Shown: positions 1-8,610 of the stretch, in pieces | Layout of the letters: the number at the start of each line of letters is the position of its first letter | How positions within the stretch are numbered: position 1 is the stretch's first letter | Assembly: GCA_002457135.1 (NCBI GenBank) | Contig: NTKX01000011.1 | Coordinates: 1 to 37,944 of the forward strand | DNA from: SAR116 cluster bacterium MED-G04 | GTDB lineage: Bacteria > Pseudomonadota > Alphaproteobacteria > Puniceispirillales > UBA1172 | DNA length: 37,944 nt | Reading direction: 5' to 3' | Program-made: the position numbers and the translations under genes | The notes under the pieces: generated by a model | Database searches by the model: none | What the model was told of the DNA's origin: nothing | The model's input: the letters and a program-made list of their open reading frames with translations, nothing else

Positions 1-10
1 CAAAATCCTG

Positions 11-241
11 CTAGTCGAAATCTTCGAGGTCTTCTTCGATAATGGTCCATTGCAGGTGATAGCAGACTTCGCCGTCATCACGGTCCTTGAACACCACCCC
101 GATGAACTCGCCATCCAGCGTGACTTCGGCCGATTCTTCGGTGATATCGTCCTGGCGCGGTTTCAGCGCAATCCCCTTGCAGCCGAGTTTGCCGCGCAGG
201 AAGGTCTGAACTTTGAGGGCTTCATCGGCTTTCATGGCCAT
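11..241 (-). CDS. DUF3126 family protein
   Basis: This 76-residue protein has the size and overall pattern of the DUF3126 family, a conserved small alphaproteobacterial protein of unknown function. It opens with a short helical stretch (MAMKADEALKVQTFLR), continues with alternating strand-like segments around DGEFIGVVF and VCYHLQW, and ends in a very acidic tail (EEDLEDFD). No signal peptide, membrane segment or catalytic motif is visible, so it is probably a small soluble cytoplasmic protein. It lies 11 bases downstream of the DUF2794 gene on the same strand, and the two probably share a transcript. The family assignment rests on recognition of the sequence pattern; the function is unknown. 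Confidence 0.82.
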   Translation of the reverse strand: MAMKADEALKVQTFLRGKLGCKGIALKPRQDDITEESAEVTLDGEFIGVVFKDRDDGEVCYHLQWTIIEEDLEDFD

Positions 242-252
242 GGCGTGCTCCG

Positions 253-609
253 TTAGTTATTCACCAGTTTGGGCAGGGCGTTGAGCTTGTCAAGAATGTC
301 CTGCAGGCGTGTTCCTGATTTAATCTTCTTGCGGCGATCACTCAAGGTATAAATCCAGCGGTCGTTGCCTTTAAGGCGTTTTTTTTCAATTGTGTAGATT
401 GGTGTTTCATGGCTGGAACGGTAAATCGAAAAAAACGCCCCGTCCTCAAGGTGATCAATGGAATAGTCGCGCCACTCGCCATCGGAAACACGGCGGGCAT
501 AGACATTCAGGATGCGCTGCAATTCGGGCCGTGAAAAATAGCTGATCCGGGGGCGTCGCGATGATTTTCCCGATGACGCTGTTTCGAATGACCCTGTTAT
601 AATACGCAT
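253..609 (-). CDS. DUF2794 family protein
   Basis: This 118-residue protein matches the alphaproteobacterial DUF2794 family. The recognisable core is the segment FSRPELQRILNVYARRVSDG followed by GEWRDYSIDHLEDGAFFSIY, then a strand-rich stretch with IYTIEKKRLKG. No membrane segment, signal peptide or known catalytic residue is seen, and no biochemical role is established for the family. The ATG at 607-609 has only a weak upstream purine stretch, in an AT-rich leader. The gene is divergent from the yfgM-bamB-der block and is followed 11 bases later by the DUF3126 gene, so the two are probably co-transcribed. The call is family-level only. Confidence 0.82.
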   Translation of the reverse strand: MRIITGSFETASSGKSSRRPRISYFSRPELQRILNVYARRVSDGEWRDYSIDHLEDGAFFSIYRSSHETPIYTIEKKRLKGNDRWIYTLSDRRKKIKSGTRLQDILDKLNALPKLVNN

Positions 610-706
610 GATTGAGTAAATTTATTTCCACTGGTTATTCGTCATCTTAAAATGTATGTTGCATGGCAGAGGCCTTTCAGGTCAAGGAATTACTCCCGTC
701 AGCGGG

Positions 707-735
707 TTCAACCCGGCCCGTTTGCAGAATTATAC
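707..735 (+). promoter_or_regulatory. possible promoter ahead of yfgM-bamB-der
   Basis: A hexamer TTCAAC (707-712) and a hexamer TTATAC (730-735) are separated by 17 bases in the 177-base divergent gap. Each matches the sigma-70 consensus only partly. The same gap holds small inverted repeats: CCCGT/ACGGG at 717-721 and 734-738, and CCGGA/TCCGG at 753-757 and 769-773. This is a weak call from spacing and position. Confidence 0.28.
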
Positions 736-786
736 GGGACCGAAAAATTGCCCCGGAATCGGAATTGATCCGGAAACAAAATCGCA

Positions 787-1422
787 GTGAGCATGACCAT
801 GAATGATTTCATCAACGAGATTAACCAGGATATGCGGGAAGAACGCTGGCGTCGGTTGTGGCGGCGTTATGGCATTTATCTGATCGGTGCCGCGCTGGCG
901 GTGGTGTTGTTCGTGGCGGGCCGTCAGGGCTATGTTGCCTGGCAGGAAAGCAGCCGCAACAGCGCGGCTGATGCCTATCTGATCGCGCTCGAAAACAGTG
1001 ATGAAGCCGGGCTGGCAACACTGGCCGAGGACGGCGGTGAGGGCTACCCGATGCTGGCCCGGTTCCAGCAGGCCATCAGCCAGATTGATGCCGGGGATAA
1101 AGCCGCTGCCGAAGAAATCTACCTGGGTATTGCCGGGGATACGTCGGTTGACCGCTCCTACCGTGATGCGGCGCTGATCCTGTCGGTGCTGAATGCGCCC
1201 GATGGTGCTGATACAGCCCAGCTCGAAGCCAGGCTTGCGCCTGTGATCTCTGGCGAAAGCGCATGGCGGTTCATGGCCTATGAAGTCATGATCGGGCTTG
1301 CGCTTGAGCGGGGTGATCTTGCCGCCGCCAGGGAAAATGCCCGGACACTCCGCGATATCGGAAACCTGCCTGAAGCCGTTGAACAACGCCTTCGCCTGAT
1401 TGAGGTTGCGCTGGGTGAATAA
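787..1422 (+). CDS. YfgM-like membrane-anchored TPR protein
   Basis: This 211-residue protein has a short basic cytoplasmic N-terminus (residues 1-27, with EERWRRLWRRYG), one hydrophobic segment at about residues 28-48, and a long alanine-rich helical periplasmic part of the kind found in tetratricopeptide-like YfgM/CpoB-type proteins. In E. coli YfgM is an inner-membrane partner of SecYEG that hands proteins to periplasmic chaperones. That role is inferred here from architecture and context. It lies directly upstream of bamB and der, which is also the E. coli order yfgM-bamB-der. The open frame begins with GTG at 787; ATG codons at 793 and 799 are equally possible starts, and none has a strong ribosome binding site. 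Confidence 0.8.
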   Translation: MSMTMNDFINEINQDMREERWRRLWRRYGIYLIGAALAVVLFVAGRQGYVAWQESSRNSAADAYLIALENSDEAGLATLAEDGGEGYPMLARFQQAISQIDAGDKAAAEEIYLGIAGDTSVDRSYRDAALILSVLNAPDGADTAQLEARLAPVISGESAWRFMAYEVMIGLALERGDLAAARENARTLRDIGNLPEAVEQRLRLIEVALGE

Positions 1423-1453
1423 CGCGCTGATCCAGCCATAAAAAGGTGAGAAT

Positions 1454-2818
1454 ATGCCTATAATTTCCAAACACGGGTTGATTTCCAGACATGCGATTTC
1501 CAGAAATGGGTTGATGATGTCGCTTCTGGCCGTTCTGATGGCCGGGCTTTCTGCCTGCGGCCAGACTGAGATTATCCTGCCGGGTGAACGGATTGCCGTC
1601 ATTGATACCAGCACCGCCAATATCCTGATCGTTGATGACCAGGCCGCGGGTGAGGGGGCTGGCCTGCCGGGTGCAGTGTTGAACACATCCTTTATGACCC
1701 CCGGTGGTTCGGTCAGTCATCGCGGCGGTCATTTCAGTGCCGAATTGCCGTTGCAGCGTGCCTTTTCCGTCCGGGTCGGGATCAGCGCGGATGAAGGCAC
1801 CGACATGGCCCAGCCGGTGGTCAATGAAAACGCTGTCTTCACGATCACCCCGGGGGGTGAGATTACCGCGTCCTCAATCACCGATGGGGCTGAGTTGTGG
1901 ACGGCCGATATCGACCCGTCAACGGATCAGTCACAGGTTTCCATCAGCGGCGGGCTTGGCCTGATTGATGGTCTCCTCGTTGCCCATGCCGGCAAGGAAA
2001 GGCTGGTCGCCCTCAACGCGGCAACCGGCGAGGAAATCTGGTCCATGCAAGCCCCGCATTTCCTGGTTGGCGGCCCATCCATGGCGGCCGGTTTCATCAT
2101 CGTCACCGACATCAATGGTCGGGTTTATGCGTTCACCCAGTCAAACGGGGAAGAGGTATGGAACCGCATTGGCAGTCAGGGGCAGACACGGATCACCGGG
2201 GCTGCGTATCCGGCGATTGTTGACAATGACCTGATTGTTGCAGGCGGTGATGGTGAGCTGATTTCGCTCAACCTTACCGATGGCAGCTTCAACTGGGGCG
2301 ATACGCTGGTGCCGAAACGGCTGGTGACGGCGCTCGATTCCATTGCCGATATCACCGCCCACCCTGTTCATGATGGCGGCATCGTCATTGCCGTGACCCA
2401 GTCCGGGATCATGGTGGCGTATAATGCCCGCACCGGCCGCCTGATCTGGGAACAGCCGCTGCGGTCGCTGACCATGCCATGGCTGGCGGGGGATACGCTG
2501 TTTGTATCCACCTCGAATAATGAATTGCTTGCCCTGCGCCGGTCCGATGGTGCGGTGCGCTGGAAAACAGACCTCCCCGGCCGCTACAACGCCAATGAGC
2601 CGGTGGTGGAAAATGCCTTGAGGCATACAGCACCGGTGCTGGTTTCGGGCAAGGTGCTGGTCGCCAACCATCGGGGTGAGATGCTGGTATTTGATGCAGA
2701 AACCGGTTCGTCCGAGGGTGATTTTTCCATTGGCGGGTCGATCACCACTGACCTGAGCATTGCCAACGGCACGGTTTTTGCGCTTGATCGCAGTGGCCGC
2801 CTGACCGCCTGGCGCTAG
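1454..2818 (+). CDS. bamB: outer membrane assembly lipoprotein BamB
   Basis: BamB is a lipoprotein of the BAM complex that helps fold and insert beta-barrel proteins into the outer membrane. The 454-residue product has a lipoprotein signal with lipobox LSAC at about residues 32-35. A series of PQQ-type beta-propeller blades follows, with recurring motifs such as ALNAATGEEIWSM, AFTQSNGEEVWN, AYNARTGRLIWE and ALRRSDGAVRWK. AAGGTG at 1443-1448 lies 5 bases before the ATG at 1454 and supports this start. The 20 residues before the hydrophobic core are unusual: they consist of three in-frame copies of an I-S-K/R-H/N unit. The gene sits between the YfgM-like gene and der, the classical order. The identity is confident. 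Confidence 0.93.
   Translation: MPIISKHGLISRHAISRNGLMMSLLAVLMAGLSACGQTEIILPGERIAVIDTSTANILIVDDQAAGEGAGLPGAVLNTSFMTPGGSVSHRGGHFSAELPLQRAFSVRVGISADEGTDMAQPVVNENAVFTITPGGEITASSITDGAELWTADIDPSTDQSQVSISGGLGLIDGLLVAHAGKERLVALNAATGEEIWSMQAPHFLVGGPSMAAGFIIVTDINGRVYAFTQSNGEEVWNRIGSQGQTRITGAAYPAIVDNDLIVAGGDGELISLNLTDGSFNWGDTLVPKRLVTALDSIADITAHPVHDGGIVIAVTQSGIMVAYNARTGRLIWEQPLRSLTMPWLAGDTLFVSTSNNELLALRRSDGAVRWKTDLPGRYNANEPVVENALRHTAPVLVSGKVLVANHRGEMLVFDAETGSSEGDFSIGGSITTDLSIANGTVFALDRSGRLTAWR
1463..1513 (+). repeat. three in-frame tandem repeats at BamB N-terminus
   Basis: Three consecutive units start with ATTTCC: 1463-1480 (18 bases), 1481-1495 (15 bases) and 1496-1513 (18 bases). Units 1 and 3 both end in GGGTTG; unit 2 lacks the last three bases. 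They encode ISKHGL, ISRHA and ISRNGL just before the hydrophobic core of the lipoprotein signal. All lengths are multiples of three, so the frame is kept. Confidence 0.85.
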
Positions 2819-2850
2819 ATTTTTACGCCTTTTAGGCAGGGGCTGAGGCC

Positions 2851-4266
2851 ATGTACACAATCGCCATTGTCGGGCGCCCCAATGTTGGTAAATCCACGCT
2901 CTTTAACCGCCTCACCGGGCGGCAGCATGCGATTGTCGATGATCAGCCCGGGGTGACGCGTGACCGGCGTGAGGGCAATGGCAAGCTGGCCGCGCTCGAG
3001 TTCGGTCTGGTTGATACCGCCGGTCTGGAAGAGGCAACATCAGGCAGCCTCGAAGACAGGATGCGCCAGCAGACCGAAAAGGCCATCGCCATGGCTGATC
3101 TGACGCTGATGGTTTTTGATGCCCGCGAAGGCATCACCCCGATTGATGTGTTCTTTGCTAATCAGATCAGGCGGTCCAACCGTGATGTTCTGCTGGTCGG
3201 CAATAAATGCGAAGGCCGGGCCGGGCAGGCCGGTATCGGTGAGGCGTATGGCCTCGGTTTCGGTGATCCGATCCCGATTTCGGCGGCCCATGGTGAAGGC
3301 CTCGGTGATCTGCATGATGCCCTGATTGAAATCGCGACCCGTCAGGGCAGGCTGAACGATCTCACCGGTGAGGATGAGGATGATTTCATCCTCGATGAAG
3401 GCGAAGAAGAGCTGGTTGATGATGGTGACGGTGCTGAAACCTGGGTCGACAAACGCGCTGAACGCCCCATGCGGATTGCGGTTATTGGCAGGCCCAACAT
3501 GGGCAAATCAACCCTCGTCAATCGCCTCTTGGGGGAAGAAAGGCTGCTGACCGGGCCTGAGGTGGGGATCACCCGTGATGCCATTGAAATTCCGCTTGAG
3601 GTTGACGGCCGTCCGCTTGTCCTGATTGATACCGCCGGGATGCGCAGACGCGCCCGGGTTGAACAGGACCTTGAAAAACAGATGGTGGGTGATGCCCTCC
3701 GTGCGATCCGGTTTTCCCATGTCTGTGTGCTGCTGATTGATGCGCGGCAACCGCTCAACAAGCAGGATCTGGCGATTGCCCGCCTCGTCACCGAGGAAGG
3801 CCGGGCGATGGTGATCGCGGCCAACATGTGGGATGATGTCAAGGGCAAGCAGGAGGTGCTGTCGGAATTGCGCTATCGGCTAGATCAGTCGCTTGGTCAG
3901 GTTCGCGGCATACCGCTGGTGCCGATATCCGGGCTGAAGGGCCAGGGCGTCAACAAGATGATGCAGGCCGCGTTTGATATCTATCAACGCTGGAATATCA
4001 GGGTGTCGACATCACGCCTCAACCGCTGGCTCGAGTTCATGCTGGAGGCACACCCGCCACCGCTGGTCCAGGGCAGGCGGCTGCGTATCCGCTATGCAAC
4101 CCAGGTCAAGACCCGGCCACCATCATTCGCGCTGTTTGCCAGCAGGCCATCGGACCTGCCGGACCATTATCTGCGCTATCTGGCGGGTGGTCTGCGGGAT
4201 GATTTCGGGATTGACGGTGTGCCGATCCGGCTGATGCTGCGTAAAGGCAAAAACCCCTACGCCTGA
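2851..4266 (+). CDS. der: ribosome biogenesis GTPase Der (EngA)
   Basis: Der is an essential double GTPase that acts in late assembly of the 50S ribosomal subunit. The 471-residue product shows both GTPase domains. The first has P-loop GRPNVGKS at residues 8-15 and DTAG near residue 55. The second has P-loop GRPNMGKS at about 213-220 and DTAG near 261. The C-terminal KH-like domain follows (from about 370), ending in a basic tail. The linker between the two GTPase domains is strongly acidic (EDEDDFILDEGEEE), as is common in the family. The gene follows bamB after a 32-base gap and converges on the SDR gene with only 22 bases between them. No clear intrinsic terminator is visible in that gap. 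Confidence 0.97.
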   Translation: MYTIAIVGRPNVGKSTLFNRLTGRQHAIVDDQPGVTRDRREGNGKLAALEFGLVDTAGLEEATSGSLEDRMRQQTEKAIAMADLTLMVFDAREGITPIDVFFANQIRRSNRDVLLVGNKCEGRAGQAGIGEAYGLGFGDPIPISAAHGEGLGDLHDALIEIATRQGRLNDLTGEDEDDFILDEGEEELVDDGDGAETWVDKRAERPMRIAVIGRPNMGKSTLVNRLLGEERLLTGPEVGITRDAIEIPLEVDGRPLVLIDTAGMRRRARVEQDLEKQMVGDALRAIRFSHVCVLLIDARQPLNKQDLAIARLVTEEGRAMVIAANMWDDVKGKQEVLSELRYRLDQSLGQVRGIPLVPISGLKGQGVNKMMQAAFDIYQRWNIRVSTSRLNRWLEFMLEAHPPPLVQGRRLRIRYATQVKTRPPSFALFASRPSDLPDHYLRYLAGGLRDDFGIDGVPIRLMLRKGKNPYA

Positions 4267-4288
4267 AGACATCCAAACCTGATCAGGA

Positions 4289-5065
4289 TCACCCCGGGTA
4301 ATCCGGGTTCAGGTCACGGACATGGAGAACTTCGCCATGATGCGGGCAATCGGGTGATGACAGGGCCACAAACGCAGGCGCGATATCCTCAGGCTTTGGC
4401 ATGGTCTTCAGATCAGCACCCGGAAAGGCCGATGCATACATTGACGTGGCCACCCCGCCCGGGTTGAGGATATTGACCTTGAGCGGTGTCTGGCTCACTT
4501 CCTCGGCCCAGACGATGCCGAGGGTTTCGACCCCGGCCTTGCTGGCGGCATAGGCGGACCAGTAGGGATAACCCCTGGCCGCGGTTGAGGTCACCAGCAC
4601 AGCGCGTCCTGCCCCGGACAGGCGCAGCAACGGGTCAAACACCCTGATCATCCGCCATACAGCCGAAAGGTTGGTGTCGATAACCTCATCCCAGATGGCC
4701 TCATCCAGATGCGCCACCGGGGTCAGCACCCCCAGCACACCGGCATTGGCGATCATCACATCCAGCCTGCCCCAGCGTTCATGGATGGCACTGGCGAGCT
4801 TTGCCATGGCTGGCCTGTCGCCGAGGTCCATCTGGACCAGCGTTGCCTTGCCGCCGATGCTGGTGATTTCATCATCCAGTTCTTCGAGCGCACCGATGGT
4901 CCGCCCGGTGGCAATGATCTCAACCCCCTCACGGGCGAGGGCGAGGGCGGCTGCCTTGCCAAGTCCGCGTGAAGCCCCGGTGACGAGCGCGACACGCTCG
5001 GTCATTTCACCCCCGGTCATTTCACCCCCGGTCATTTCATCCCCGGTCATTTCATCCCCGGTCAT
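4289..5065 (-). CDS. SDR family NAD(P)-dependent oxidoreductase
   Basis: The product is a classical short-chain dehydrogenase. It has the cofactor motif TGASRGLG (residues 29-36 of the longest form), the NAG motif (IANAGV) and the active-site motif YAASK preceded by a serine in VTSTAARG. The substrate is unknown; a YciK-like or short-chain reductase is as far as the sequence allows. The ATG at 5063-5065 overlaps the purF stop as ATGA, so translation is probably coupled. The first 20 residues are four copies of M-T-G-D/G-E, produced by a 15-base tandem repeat, giving five possible in-frame ATG starts (5065, 5050, 5035, 5020, 5005). Starting at 5005 gives a standard-length SDR of 238 residues. 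The gene ends the dnaB-to-purF block. Confidence 0.9.
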   Translation of the reverse strand: MTGDEMTGDEMTGGEMTGGEMTERVALVTGASRGLGKAAALALAREGVEIIATGRTIGALEELDDEITSIGGKATLVQMDLGDRPAMAKLASAIHERWGRLDVMIANAGVLGVLTPVAHLDEAIWDEVIDTNLSAVWRMIRVFDPLLRLSGAGRAVLVTSTAARGYPYWSAYAASKAGVETLGIVWAEEVSQTPLKVNILNPGGVATSMYASAFPGADLKTMPKPEDIAPAFVALSSPDCPHHGEVLHVRDLNPDYPG

Positions 5066-5071
5066 TTCACC
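5000..5071 (-). repeat. 15-bp tandem repeat copying the purF/SDR stop-start junction
   Basis: Four full 15-base units begin at 5000, 5015, 5030 and 5045, followed by a partial fifth from 5060. On the minus strand each unit reads GTGAAATGACCGGGG or a one-base variant (GATGAAATGACC). Each contains the ATGA overlap by which the purF stop meets the SDR start. Units differ at one position (C or T on the plus strand), which places them in two pairs. The repeat is in frame with the SDR gene. Confidence 0.93.
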
Positions 5072-6497
5072 ACTGCCCGTGCGGAGGCATCTTCCATGGC
5101 AATCGGGTATTCACCGGAAAAACAGGCATCACAGAACTGGGGTTTCGGTGCATTGCGGCCCTCACCATAGCCGAGGGCGCGATAGAGGCCATCCATCGAA
5201 ATAAAGGCAAGGCTGTCAACGCCGATTTCCTTGGCGATGCTGTCGGTATCCATGTTGGCGGCGATCAGCTTATCCCGGTCAGGGGTGTCAACGCCGTAAA
5301 AGCAGGGGTGGGTCGTCGGCGGGCTGGCAATGCGCATATGCACCTCACTGGCCCCGGCATTGCGCATCATGGAAACGATCTGGCGTGATGTCGTCCCCCT
5401 GACGATACTGTCATCCACCAGAATGATCGACTTGCCCTTGACGGTTGCCATATTGGCGTTGTGTTTCATTTTAACGCCGGTCTGGCGGCCGCTGTCGGTG
5501 GGCTGGATAAAGGTTCGCCCAACGTAGTGATTGCGGATGATCCCCAGCTCAAAACTCAGCCCCGCTTCAACAGCATAGCCGAGCGCGGCGGGAACACCCG
5601 AATCCGGCACCGGCACCACCATATCGGCATTGATATGGGTTTCGCGGGCCAGCTCCCGGCCGATGTTCTTGCGCATGGCGTAAACGTCACGGCCTTCGAT
5701 CTGGCTGTCGGGGCGGGCAAAGTAGATGTATTCAAAAACGCAGAACCGTGAGGCATGGGGTGCCAGCGGCATGGATGAATGAATGCCCTCATCATTGATC
5801 AGCACCATCTCACCCGGTTCGAGATCACGGATGTATTCAGCCCCGATGATATCAAGGGCGCAGGTTTCCGATGCCAGCACATAACCATCACCGATGCTGC
5901 CCAGCACCAGCGGGCGAACCCCCCTCGGGTCACGGCATCCGATCAGCCCGTCCGATGACAGCGTCACCAGTGACCATGCCCCCTCAATCTGCTTGAGGGC
6001 ATCCACCAGCCTCAGGGCAGCGTTTTCCTGATGCGACCGCGCCACCAGATGCAGGATGACCTCGGTATCGGTGGTGGTCTGCATCAGGCTGCCGGTTTCC
6101 ACCAGCGATTGCCGCAACCGGGCAGCGTTGGTGAGGTTGCCATTATGGCCAAGGGCAAAACCGCCAAAGGCGAGTTCCGAGAAAAACGGCTGGATATTGC
6201 GTGTCTCAGGCTGACCGGTGGTGGAATAGCGGTTATGCCCGATGGCAGCGTGGCCTTTCAGCCTTTGCAGATGACCCGATGCGGCATCAAAGTTTTCACC
6301 GACATGGCCGATCCCCCGGTGATGGTGGAATTCCGTGCCATCGGTGCTGACGATCCCCGTTGCCTCCTGACCCCGATGCTGAAGGGCGTGAAGCCCGAGC
6401 GCTGTCAGGACCGCTGCCTGCTCAACCCCGAAGACGCCGAAGACTGCGCATTCATCATTAAATCGATCCGGCTGGGTCGTGAGGTCTAGCGCATCCA
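5062..6497 (-). CDS. purF: amidophosphoribosyltransferase PurF
   Basis: PurF transfers the glutamine amide nitrogen to PRPP in the first committed step of purine synthesis. The N-terminal glutaminase domain shows the nucleophile in NDECAVFG (Cys17 from this start), preceded by a short propeptide as in the Bacillus-type enzyme. LQHRGQE and AHNGN are also present. The C-terminal phosphoribosyltransferase domain has the PRPP loop VDDSIVRGTTS. Four cysteines (in FCVFEYIYF, HPCFYG and CDACFSG) match the 4Fe-4S ligands of the B. subtilis enzyme, so an iron-sulfur, oxygen-sensitive form is likely. The open frame extends to TTG at 6513, but GGAG six bases before the ATG at 6497 favours that start; ATG 6504 lies too close to it. 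The gene lies between cvpA and the SDR gene, as in many proteobacteria. Confidence 0.96.
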
Positions 6498-6514
6498 TAA
6501 GCATCTCCGCCAAA

Positions 6515-7177
6515 TTACTGGGTCACATCGGGAATAGGTAATTGTTCATCGGGAAGCAAGGTTTCTTTCGCCTGATCGGCGGCCTCACCTGCTTTTTCCC
6601 CTAATTCGTCGGTCTGCTCACCGATACTGTCGGTCAGGCTGTTCAGGCTGTCATCGGGGATGTTGCCTTCTATCGATTCCCTGATCACCTCAGGCGCATA
6701 GCCGACAAGGCTGCTGGCAATAACCCGGGCAGGGGTGATGGAGGCAGAAGACAGCACGCGTTCAGGGAACCGGTCTTCACGTTCCATCAGCAGGAGCGCC
6801 GCCATATACGCAATCGTGATGATCAGAACCCCCCGGATCACCCCGAAGAGGAAGCCGAGCGTCCGGTCCATCGCGCCAAAGGTGATTTTCTTCACCCCCG
6901 GGGCGGTGATATTGGCGAGAAAAAACCAGATCACCACCACCGCGACAAAAGGAATGAAAAAGCCCAGCATTTCGGTGGCTGTTTCGTTATCCACCAGATC
7001 ACCGAACCGGTCGATCAGGACGGGTTTGCCAAATCGGCCAGCGACAACCGCCAGCCCCCAGCCGATCAGCCCCATGACTTCACGGGTCAACCCGCGGAAT
7101 GTTGCCATGATGCCGGACAGGATCAGCACGGCGATAACCGCGTAATCCACTGCATTAAGGCTGGCGATATCAGGCAT
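6515..7177 (-). CDS. cvpA: CvpA family membrane protein
   Basis: CvpA is an inner-membrane protein, named for its need in colicin V export; its general role is unclear. This 220-residue protein has about four hydrophobic segments: residues 10-30, a second around 33-45, a third near 70-90, and a fourth near 105-125. The pattern GLTREVMGLIGWGLAVV is typical of the family, as is the RTLGFLFGVIRGVL segment. The C-terminal third is soluble and acidic, rich in E, D and Q (EQTDELGEKAGEAADQAKE), and is probably helical. The gene sits immediately upstream of purF, a linkage conserved across proteobacteria. Confidence 0.93.
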   Translation of the reverse strand: MPDIASLNAVDYAVIAVLILSGIMATFRGLTREVMGLIGWGLAVVAGRFGKPVLIDRFGDLVDNETATEMLGFFIPFVAVVVIWFFLANITAPGVKKITFGAMDRTLGFLFGVIRGVLIITIAYMAALLLMEREDRFPERVLSSASITPARVIASSLVGYAPEVIRESIEGNIPDDSLNSLTDSIGEQTDELGEKAGEAADQAKETLLPDEQLPIPDVTQ

Positions 7178-7251
7178 CGGGGCGATTGCTCCTGCTTTTG
7201 GATAGGCCCGTTTTGGATGATCCAGTATGCACTACCATAAACCGCATTGGG

Positions 7252-8610
7252 CTATCCACCAAGTGTTTCGATCAGATCGGTCAGGGTGGTCACGGTATTG
7301 TGCCGCAGGCTGTCCCTGTTTTTCCCGGCTTTCTTGGCGGGCGGCAGGATGGCTTGCTCAAAACCCAGTTTTGCGGCCTCTTTCAGGCGTTGTTCGGGAT
7401 GCGCCACCCGCCGCACTTCCGCCGCCAGCCCGACTTCACCAAAGATGACGGTATTGGCGGGGCAGGGCCGCCCCGTGACCGAAGAGATCAACGCCGCCGC
7501 CACCGCCAGATCAGCCGCGGGTTCGGTAATTTTGACGCCGCCCGCGACGTTCAGGAAGATATCCCGCCCCGATAGCGGCAGGCCTGCCCGTGCCTCCAGC
7601 ACCGCCGCCAGCATGGACAGCCGGCCACTGTCCCAGCCCACGACATTCCGCCTCGGGTGAGCCATGGAAGACGGCGCAACAAGGGCCTGGATTTCCACCA
7701 GCAGGGGGCGTGTTCCCTCAATCCCGGCAAAGACGACTGCACCCGATACATCTTCCCGCCAGTCGGCCAGAAACAGCTCGGACGGATTGGCGACTTCGGA
7801 AAGCCCGTTTCCGGTCATCTCAAACACACCGATTTCATCGGTCGGGCCAAAGCGATTCTTGATGCCGCGCAGAATGCGGAAATGGTGGCTCCGGTCGCCT
7901 TCGAACTGCAACACCGTATCAACCATGTGTTCCAGCACCTTGGGGCCGGCAATCGCGCCTTCCTTGGTGACATGGCCAACGATCAGCAGCGCGCATCCCA
8001 GTTTCTTGGTGCTTCGGATCAGCTCATGGGTGCTGGCCCGGACCTGGCTGACCGTGCCGGGGCCGCTTTCAACCCCGGGTAGGTACATGGTCTGGATCGA
8101 ATCGATAATCACCATGCGGAGACCGGGATCAGCACTGAGGGAGGCGGCGATATTGGCGGCATCGGTCGCCGCTGCCAGACCAACGCTTTCGGTATTGTTC
8201 AGGAGGCCGAGGCGTTCAGCGCGCATCCTGATCTGGTCGGTGGACTCCTCCCCCGAAAAATAGGCAACGCCTGCACCGGTCCCGGCCATGCGGCATGCGG
8301 CCTGTAGCAACAGGGTTGATTTCCCTATTCCGGGGTCACCGCCGATCAGCGTTGCCGACCCCGGCACCAGCCCGCCCCCCAGCACACGATCAAATTCGGG
8401 AATGCCGGTAGAAATACGGGGCAGGGGTTTGGAGCTGCCCTTGAGGCCTTCCATGGGGATTTCACGGCCCTTGTTGCGCGGGCCGGGTGTTTTTTCCTGC
8501 ACCTCTTCGGTCAGGCTGTTCCAGGCCCCGCAGTGATCGCATTGACCCGACCATTTCGGGTGAACCCCGCCGCATTGCTGGCATACATAGGTGGCACGGG
8601 CCTTTGCCAT
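7252..8610 (-). CDS. radA: DNA repair protein RadA
   Basis: RadA is a RecA-like ATPase that helps branch migration and processing of recombination intermediates. The 452-residue product starts with a four-cysteine zinc finger (C10, C13, C24, C27). The ATPase domain follows with Walker A GDPGIGKS at 91-98, and the RadA-specific KNRFG motif lies near residue 250. The last third is the Lon-protease-like domain, which in RadA lacks protease function. Its ATG overlaps the mlaF stop by one base (TGATG), indicating translational coupling. The length and domain order are normal for the family. It is followed by a 74-base gap and cvpA on the same strand. Confidence 0.97.
   Translation of the reverse strand: MAKARATYVCQQCGGVHPKWSGQCDHCGAWNSLTEEVQEKTPGPRNKGREIPMEGLKGSSKPLPRISTGIPEFDRVLGGGLVPGSATLIGGDPGIGKSTLLLQAACRMAGTGAGVAYFSGEESTDQIRMRAERLGLLNNTESVGLAAATDAANIAASLSADPGLRMVIIDSIQTMYLPGVESGPGTVSQVRASTHELIRSTKKLGCALLIVGHVTKEGAIAGPKVLEHMVDTVLQFEGDRSHHFRILRGIKNRFGPTDEIGVFEMTGNGLSEVANPSELFLADWREDVSGAVVFAGIEGTRPLLVEIQALVAPSSMAHPRRNVVGWDSGRLSMLAAVLEARAGLPLSGRDIFLNVAGGVKITEPAADLAVAAALISSVTGRPCPANTVIFGEVGLAAEVRRVAHPEQRLKEAAKLGFEQAILPPAKKAGKNRDSLRHNTVTTLTDLIETLGG

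Noticed and set aside
730-1686. A 318-codon open frame on the minus strand opposite the YfgM-like and bamB genes
   Set aside because: It is antisense to two well-supported genes. Its proline-, arginine- and glycine-rich composition matches a GC-driven shadow frame, and no family was recognised.
4267-4303. Palindromes CCTGATCAGG and CCCGG/CCGGG at the der/SDR convergence as a bidirectional terminator
   Set aside because: No T-run follows on either strand, and the second palindrome is explained by the SDR coding end.
5000-5071. CRISPR-like array
   Set aside because: Units are directly adjacent, 15 bases long and coding, with no spacers and no cas genes nearby.
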